A DNA stretch of 6,318 nt from Cellvibrionales bacterium. GTDB lineage: Bacteria; Pseudomonadota; Gammaproteobacteria; Pseudomonadales; JAHEGP01. This document shows, one piece after another, positions 1 through 4,798 of this stretch (positions are counted from its first letter, which is position 1; each line of letters starts with the position of its first letter). The position numbers and the translations under genes are program-made. The notes beneath the pieces were generated by a model. That model was not told where the DNA came from. It worked only from the letters and a program-made list of their open reading frames with translations, and searched no databases. The stretch lies in assembly GCA_024645065.1 (NCBI GenBank), contig JAHEGP010000187.1, positions 1-6,318 of the forward strand, written 5' to 3'.

Positions 1-156
1 CATAATCTGCTCAGCTTAAAAAATAAACTAAGTAAATATGTTAGAACGGCGCGCCCCGCCACGCGCTGTGGCCATACAGGCTGGCAGTGCTGCATTGCCT
101 GCCTATTCGCCGTATCATTAGCTGAGGTACTCCCACCGGGATAATGAGGGCACAAG
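1..156. other. Non-coding leader upstream of the oxidoreductase gene
   Basis: No convincing coding sequence is seen here. Bases about 15-45 are AT-rich (TTAAAAAATAAACTAAG and neighbours) and could hold the promoter of the downstream gene; a TATGTT at 37-42 is a loose -10 match but no good -35 stands at the right distance. The rest is GC-rich and contains the palindrome GGCGCGCC at 48-55, to which I assign no role. The window edge may have removed the end of an upstream gene. Confidence 0.3.
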
Positions 157-1191
157 ATGAAACTGGGACTACTGCTGGGCTATTCCGGCCGCGAGATACA
201 TATTCCCTTCGACCTGATAAAGCAGGCCGAAACCACCGGATTCGATTCCGTCTGGGTTGCCGAAGCCTATGGCAATGACACCGTTACAGCCGCCAGCTAT
301 ATCCTGAGCCGGACCGAGAGCATCAAGGTCGGCACGGCCATCATGCAGGTGCCGGCACGCACCCCGGCGAACTGCGCCATGACGGCGATGTCCTTGTCAC
401 AGCTGTCCGGCGGGCGCTTTATTCTCGGTCTAGGGGCATCTGGCCCACAGGTTGTCGAGGGTTGGCATGGCCAGCCCTATGCCAAACCAGTCACCCGGAT
501 CAAGGAATACATCGAGATCGTCAAAAAGATCATGGCCCGCGAGGGGCCGGTCAGCTTCGACGGTGAATGCTATCAGCTACCCTACCGTGGCCCCGGGGCA
601 ACTGGCCTGGGCAAGCCCCTGAAGAGCATATTGTCGGCGGATACCAGCATACCCATCTACACCGCATCCTTCACACCTGCCGGTTATCGCGCCAGCGGCG
701 AAGTTGCAGACGGCGCGATCCCGGCCTTTATCAGTCCGGCAAAGCTGGACACCATCGTCCCCTCGCTGGAGCAGGGCTTTGCCAAAGCGGGCACGGCCAG
801 GTCGTTCGAAAACTTCGATATCGCGCCTTTTGTACTGGTGTCCATGGGTGACGACATCAACCAATGCCGCGAGGGCACCCGCCAAATGCTGGCGCTATAC
901 CTTGGCGGCATGGGTGCGCGGGACAAGAACTTCTACAATGACTATGCCAAAAAGCTTGGCTACGGTGAGGCCGCGGCGAAGATTCAGGACCTGTACCTGA
1001 GTGGCAAAAAGGACGCGGCGGCGGCGGCCGTACCCGACGAATTGATCGATGAGATATCCCTGGTGGGTACCGCGCAGCAAATTGCCGACCGTGCCCAGGC
1101 ATGGAAAGCATCCGGCAAGATCAAAACCATGATTATGGCCATCAGCCAGCCCGAGGTCCTCCCGGTTGTGGCAGAGGCCTTCAATGGCTAG
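157..1191 (+). CDS. LLM-class F420-dependent oxidoreductase (Rv3520c-like)
   Basis: This 344-residue protein belongs to the bacterial luciferase-like monooxygenase fold, a TIM barrel that binds a deazaflavin (F420) or flavin cofactor and acts in the cytoplasm on an organic substrate. The sequence shows the family pattern: an N-terminal strand MKLGLLLGY, then AEAYGND near residues 35-41, PARTP (66-70), the signature SGGRFILGLG (84-93) followed by ASGPQVVEGW (94-103), LALYLGGMG (245-253) and a late PDEL...LVGT segment (293-304). From memory this layout, including length, matches the subfamily typified by Mycobacterium tuberculosis Rv3520c, annotated as F420-dependent. The start is supported by TGAGGG at 145-150, six bases before the ATG. 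A run of five alanines (287-291) is encoded by GCG repeats at 1015-1029. The gene converges on the hydrolase gene with a gap of 74 bases and stands alone on its strand here. Substrate is unknown, and FMN instead of F420 cannot be excluded. Confidence 0.9.
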   Translation: MKLGLLLGYSGREIHIPFDLIKQAETTGFDSVWVAEAYGNDTVTAASYILSRTESIKVGTAIMQVPARTPANCAMTAMSLSQLSGGRFILGLGASGPQVVEGWHGQPYAKPVTRIKEYIEIVKKIMAREGPVSFDGECYQLPYRGPGATGLGKPLKSILSADTSIPIYTASFTPAGYRASGEVADGAIPAFISPAKLDTIVPSLEQGFAKAGTARSFENFDIAPFVLVSMGDDINQCREGTRQMLALYLGGMGARDKNFYNDYAKKLGYGEAAAKIQDLYLSGKKDAAAAAVPDELIDEISLVGTAQQIADRAQAWKASGKIKTMIMAISQPEVLPVVAEAFNG

Positions 1192-1265
1192 CGCGGATGC
1201 CACCCCTAAAGGCGGTTCAAAGCCACCCGGGGCAGGTTCGCCTGGCGGCCCAAAGGCACCCGATA

Positions 1266-2495
1266 TCAAGCGCCGGCGGAACCCGTCTGCCGGGTCACGA
1301 TAACAATGTTGCCAAGCAGGGTTTTGTGTACCGGGCACTTGTCGGCGATTTCTACCAGACGCTGACGCTGCTCGGGCGTCAAATTGCCCTTCAACACCAG
1401 CTCACGCTCCACCAATTCAACCCGGGCGTTAGTCTGGTCACAGTGCTCGCAATCGGCACCGTGCTGGCGCGAATGGCGCAGACTGACGCTGACGTCGTCC
1501 AGCGGGATCTTCTTGCGATTGGCGTACATGCGCAAGGTCATGGAGGTGCAGGCACCTAATGCCGCCAGCAGATGCTCGTAGGGATCCGGACCGAGGTTAT
1601 CGCCCCCCATCGCAACCGGCTCGTCGGCATACCAGTGGTGATGGTCGGTGCTCACCACGCGCGTGAAGCGACGGTTGTACTCGGCAACCTCAAGCTCACC
1701 CTTGGGGACTTCGCTCTCGCCCTTAACCAGCATTTTTCGCGCAGGGAGGTATTTTTCCGACCAGGCGGCAATGACCCGGGCCGCGTAGGCTGCATCGGAC
1801 TTGTCAGTGAGCAGGTGATCAGCGTTGTCGAGACTGACAAAACTCTTGGGATGCCGGGCGCGCCGGTAAATAGCCTCGGCCTGGGTGATGGATACCATCT
1901 CATCCATGGGTGAATGCAGTATCAACAGCGGTTTACGCAGTTGCTCGATATCATCCTGCTCCTTTGCCAGATCATCGAGAAACTGGCGCTTGATGGTAAA
2001 GGAGCGCCCGGCCAGTTCCACATTCACCGCGCCCAGAGTCTCGATATCTTCGATGTGAGAGGCGAAATGCCGGGTGATATGCGAGGCGTCTGCCGGCGCT
2101 CCGATAGTAACGACCGCCTGCACCTCATCCATTTGATGCGCCGCGGACAATACTGCGCGTCCTCCGAGGCTGTGACCAACCAACAAGATCGGCGCCTGGT
2201 AATGCTGGCGCAGGAAGTCTGCTGCCGCCATTAGGTCCTCGACATTGGAAGAGAAGTTGGCATTGGCGAAATCGCCTTCACTGTTGCCAAGGCCGGTAAA
2301 GTCGAAGCGCAATACCGCGAAACCCAATTCAACCAGCTGGCGAGAAATACGCGCCGCTGCGATCGCATCCTTACCGCAGGTAAAACAATGGGCAAAAATT
2401 GCATAACCACGGGTATTGTACTGGGGACTTTGCAATAAGCCCGCCAGCTGTACCCCGTTACTTTCGAACGCGACCTTGCTGCGAATATCAGTCAT
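1266..2495 (-). CDS. Bifunctional alpha/beta hydrolase / OsmC family protein
   Basis: This 409-residue cytoplasmic protein is a natural fusion of two enzymes. Residues about 1-255 form an alpha/beta hydrolase: the nucleophile elbow GHSLGG has Ser109, the acid is probably Asp198 (SPMDEM) and the catalytic His is His227 (NADHLL); the AHCFTCGKD segment (35-43) probably helps form the oxyanion hole. Residues about 270-405 form an OsmC/Ohr-type thiol peroxidase domain: Cys316 in LGACTSMT and Cys387 in DKCPVH fit the peroxidatic and resolving cysteines that reduce organic hydroperoxides. A CEHC motif (349-352) lies between them, in a His/Cys-rich stretch that I recall from this OsmC subgroup. The start ATG (2493-2495) is preceded by AAGGAG with a six-base spacer, a strong site. 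Length and domain order agree with proteins annotated as bifunctional alpha/beta hydrolase/OsmC. The gene is divergent from the autotransporter and convergent with the oxidoreductase, so it is probably transcribed alone. A role in handling oxidised lipids or esters is inference. Confidence 0.93.
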   Translation of the reverse strand: MTDIRSKVAFESNGVQLAGLLQSPQYNTRGYAIFAHCFTCGKDAIAAARISRQLVELGFAVLRFDFTGLGNSEGDFANANFSSNVEDLMAAADFLRQHYQAPILLVGHSLGGRAVLSAAHQMDEVQAVVTIGAPADASHITRHFASHIEDIETLGAVNVELAGRSFTIKRQFLDDLAKEQDDIEQLRKPLLILHSPMDEMVSITQAEAIYRRARHPKSFVSLDNADHLLTDKSDAAYAARVIAAWSEKYLPARKMLVKGESEVPKGELEVAEYNRRFTRVVSTDHHHWYADEPVAMGGDNLGPDPYEHLLAALGACTSMTLRMYANRKKIPLDDVSVSLRHSRQHGADCEHCDQTNARVELVERELVLKGNLTPEQRQRLVEIADKCPVHKTLLGNIVIVTRQTGSAGA

Positions 2496-2677
2496 TCAAC
2501 ACTCCTTATTATTGGTATTGGAACCTGTGCCGTCGGACATCATAAACGATATTGTTTGCTCGACTACAGCCCCCCGGACCGAGGCGTCTCCAACCCTCGT
2601 TTCCCAGTGGCGCCGGGAACCCTGATAACATATAGTGGCACGACATAATCACAACATAACACGGGGTTATCGCACAC
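2496..2677. promoter_or_regulatory. Divergent intergenic region with candidate promoters
   Basis: This 182-base gap separates two genes that point away from each other, so it must hold both promoters unless transcription comes from further away. Rightward, TATAGT at 2631-2636 is a good -10 match, but no clear -35 lies 16-18 bases upstream. Leftward, ATCATA at 2539-2544 reads TATGAT on the minus strand, again with a weak -35. The leftward gene has a strong Shine-Dalgarno (CTCCTT at 2502-2507 on the plus strand). The rightward gene has only GGGG at 2663-2666, eleven bases before its ATG, sitting next to a small inverted repeat ATAAC/GTTAT (2656-2660 and 2666-2670). No operator for a known regulator was recognised. 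Confidence 0.35.
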
Positions 2678-4558
2678 ATGAAAGTTCTCGCAACGGCTAT
2701 CAGCCTAAGCCTTGTTTCCATCGGCGCCGGGGCATCCGGCAGTTCAGCCTACACCGGTATGTACGTCTTCGGGGATAGCCTGTTCGATACCGGGCAATTC
2801 GGTGTTCGCTTCACCAACCGGGTTGGGCCGGACTACCAGAACTCCGAATTTGGCCCGGTATCTCCCGATCTGGTAGCCAGCGGCCTGGGCCTTGCGGTAC
2901 CCACTGCCTCGCGCTTCGGCGGAACCAACTATGCGGTTGGCAGCAACCGATCCATCGACACCCTGAATTCCATCGCCGCTGCAACCACCTATACCCAGGC
3001 ATACTCGATCGGCGCAGAGCCCGATGGTCGCGACCACGTGTTCAACTCCCTGTCTTACAATTTGAGCCTGGCGGGACAGGATTTGGACACCAACGCCCTC
3101 TACCTGCTTGACGGCGGCGGTAACGACCTGGGCGATGGCCTGGTTCTCAACGATCAGCAAGCCGGGGTAGTTGCCGGCAATATGGTGAACGCGGCACTGG
3201 CACTGCAGCAGCGTGGCGCCAAATATGTGGTCATTACCAATATTCCTGACTTCGGCCTGGCACCGGCGGGTGTCGCTTTCGCCGACTTAGCCAGCCTTCT
3301 ATCCGGTAGTGTCAACCGCCAGATCAACGAGCAACTCGGCTCCGCCAATGTGCTGATTTTCGATGCCTACACGATGCTGCGGGAAGTCGCCGCCAGCCCA
3401 TCCGATTTCGGCTTCAATCTCAGCAGTGAGGAGTTCAGCCGCTCCTGCTTCGCCAGCGACGAGGCCGACTGCCAGGGCGCCAATAGCGCCGCCAGGATCG
3501 ACGGAAGCAGTCCGGACCCGGACCAGTTTATGTTCAACGACCTCAAGCACCCGACGACCATCGGCCAGACCATCACTGCCGACTACCTGCTGTCGGTTCT
3601 CAAAGCGCCCGGCGAGATTTCACTGTTACCCTATATGGGCATTGACGATATGCAGGCCCAGTGGCGCTCCGCAGCGCCGGTCATGCGGTCCAACCGCTGG
3701 AATAATCGTACCGACGTTGGCGATTTCACGATCTGGGGAGGGTACAACGCCAGCGACAACGAGCGCGATACCGCCTACGGCGACACCGGCAGCAACGAGG
3801 CCGACCAGTACGCCATCGGCTTCAATTACCGCTTCAGTGACGCCTTTTACCTCGGCGGCTTGGTGAGCCGCGCCGACAACGCGCTGGACTTCGACAACAG
3901 CGCTTCGAAATACGATATGGAAAGCCTCGGGTTCTCGCTGCTGGGCGGCTTCAGGGGCGATCACTGGTTTGCCGAGGGCATGCTCAGCTACGCCGGACTG
4001 GATTACGACGACCTGAACCGCAGCTTTAGCCTCGGCCCGGTCAATCGCCGCACCGAAACCGCCAGCACCGACGGCCAGAGCATGGGCGTTATGGTGAACG
4101 CCGGTTACAACGTATTGGACAGCGAAAGCTCGCTTCGGCTTGGCCCCCAGGTGGGTTACGAATACCTGCGGGTCGACGTCGATGGCTACCGCGAGGACGG
4201 CAGCGACGTCACCGCACTGAATGTCGATGACCAGGATGTGAGCTCCAGTGTGTTGAGCATCGGCGGGTTCGCCAGTCTCGACCTCGGCTTTTGCGACTGC
4301 GAGCTGTACGGCGATGCCGTCTATCGCAAGGAGGGCAGCACCGACGCCAACGACCCGAGCATCGGGATGGTATCGGTGGCAGGCAACATGGCTAGCCTCC
4401 CCGGCTACCAGATTGAAAACGACGACAGCTGGCGCTGGAACGTCGGCCTGGCCGCCAATGTCACGCCGGCGCTGCATTTCAATATCAGCGCCGGTGGCGA
4501 GGACAGCGACGGCCAGTCCGACTTCTGGTACGGCGCTGAAATCGGTTACAGCTTCTAG
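2678..4558 (+). CDS. Autotransporter SGNH/GDSL esterase (EstA-like)
   Basis: This 626-residue protein is a predicted type Va autotransporter: a lipolytic passenger displayed on the outer membrane by its own beta-barrel. Residues 1-19 look like a Sec signal peptide, with likely cleavage after AGA (17-19). The passenger (about 25-310) carries the SGNH blocks: FGDSL with nucleophile Ser34, GGTNYAVG (81-88), GGGND with Asn149, and DLKHP with Asp288 and His291. A linker near 310-345 leads into the barrel (about 345-626), which shows alternating hydrophobic/aromatic strands and ends in YSF, the C-terminal aromatic signal read by the BAM complex. Length is close to Pseudomonas EstA (about 646 residues). 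Substrate class is probably short- to medium-chain esters or lipids at the cell surface; this is inferred from the family. Odd points are a Cys pair in the passenger (257, 265) and a CDC motif (539-541) in the barrel. The ATG has a weak Shine-Dalgarno. The stop codon touches the repeat element downstream. Confidence 0.93.
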   Translation: MKVLATAISLSLVSIGAGASGSSAYTGMYVFGDSLFDTGQFGVRFTNRVGPDYQNSEFGPVSPDLVASGLGLAVPTASRFGGTNYAVGSNRSIDTLNSIAAATTYTQAYSIGAEPDGRDHVFNSLSYNLSLAGQDLDTNALYLLDGGGNDLGDGLVLNDQQAGVVAGNMVNAALALQQRGAKYVVITNIPDFGLAPAGVAFADLASLLSGSVNRQINEQLGSANVLIFDAYTMLREVAASPSDFGFNLSSEEFSRSCFASDEADCQGANSAARIDGSSPDPDQFMFNDLKHPTTIGQTITADYLLSVLKAPGEISLLPYMGIDDMQAQWRSAAPVMRSNRWNNRTDVGDFTIWGGYNASDNERDTAYGDTGSNEADQYAIGFNYRFSDAFYLGGLVSRADNALDFDNSASKYDMESLGFSLLGGFRGDHWFAEGMLSYAGLDYDDLNRSFSLGPVNRRTETASTDGQSMGVMVNAGYNVLDSESSLRLGPQVGYEYLRVDVDGYREDGSDVTALNVDDQDVSSSVLSIGGFASLDLGFCDCELYGDAVYRKEGSTDANDPSIGMVSVAGNMASLPGYQIENDDSWRWNVGLAANVTPALHFNISAGGEDSDGQSDFWYGAEIGYSF

Positions 4559-4719
4559 GATTCTGTCGGACTTGGGGGTTCGTAGCGAGGCGAGTGGGAA
4601 AGCGAGTACATTTTGACGCGATTTTGAGGCGCATAGTGGGGCTATGTAACGAGAAATCGCGTCAAAATGGGCCGGTGTCCCGCCGCCGCAGTAGAATCAG
4701 TCTAAGTCCGACAGACTCC
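4558..4719. repeat. MITE/REP-like element with terminal inverted repeats
   Basis: This intergenic element is about 162 bases long and is bounded by 16-base inverted repeats: GGATTCTGTCGGACTT at 4558-4573 and AAGTCCGACAGACTCC at 4704-4719, which pair at 15 of 16 positions with 12 inner bases perfect. Inside lies a second, perfect 16-base inverted repeat (4609-4624 / 4654-4669) and three GCGAG motifs (4585-4606). It has no plausible gene and is too small to encode a transposase, so it fits a non-autonomous mobile repeat moved by an enzyme encoded elsewhere. No clean target-site duplication is visible. Whether it is repeated elsewhere in the genome cannot be seen from this window. Confidence 0.65.
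4609..4669. repeat. Long perfect hairpin inside the repeat element
   Basis: CATTTTGACGCGATTT (4609-4624) is exactly complementary to AAATCGCGTCAAAATG (4654-4669). Within the 29-base loop, CATAG (4632-4636) and CTATG (4642-4646) form a second small stem around TGGGG. DNA here could extrude a cruciform, and RNA would form a stable imperfect stem-loop. There is no U-tract after the stem, so it is not a standard Rho-independent terminator, although it could slow transcription or protect the 3' end of the esterase mRNA. Confidence 0.85.
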
Positions 4720-4782
4720 CAGCTCGGATTCGATTCCATCCCCGCTGACGCAGGCCGGGCCGCCGGCAAACAGGTCCGGGCC

Positions 4783-4798
4783 AAAGGAGATACAGGTG
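4783..4798 (+). promoter_or_regulatory. Ribosome binding site fixing a GTG start for the sheath gene
   Basis: AAAGGAGA at 4783-4790 contains a near-consensus Shine-Dalgarno, GGAG at 4786-4789, six bases before GTG at 4796-4798. The frame opened by this GTG immediately gives the sheath N-terminus (ATFFRTFSFPGV), and no ATG start exists in that frame before the conserved sheath motifs begin. The site therefore decides the start. Confidence 0.85.

Noticed and set aside
1233..1244. CAGG-TTCG-CCTG stem-loop between the convergent genes as a terminator
   Set aside because: The stem is only four base pairs and no U-tract follows on either strand; it may be chance in GC-rich DNA.
895..1338. Minus-strand open frame spanning the convergent gene ends
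   Set aside because: It overlaps both recognised genes, has no family resemblance and has no convincing ribosome binding site.
1101..1559. Plus-strand open frame of 152 codons
   Set aside because: It is antisense to the well-supported OsmC domain and overlaps the end of the oxidoreductase gene; its composition is that of a shadow frame.
3626..4477. Long open frame of 283 codons on the minus strand
   Set aside because: It lies wholly inside the autotransporter gene, antisense to it, and its translation is a Val/Ala/Gly-rich low-complexity product typical of a GC-rich shadow frame.
4613..4647. Promoter supplied by the repeat element (TTGACG with CATAGT or CTATGT)
   Set aside because: The spacings are about 13 and 23 bases, neither suitable for a sigma-70 promoter, and the motifs are part of the inverted repeats.
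4609..4669. Rho-independent terminator
   Set aside because: The stem is AT-mixed and long and the bases after it are GGCCGGTG, with no run of T, so the canonical pattern is missing.
4549..4731. Target-site duplication around the repeat element
   Set aside because: CAGCT and GGATTC occur on both sides (4549-4563 and 4720-4731) but with different spacing, and GGATTC on the left is part of the inverted repeat itself, so this is not a clean duplication.
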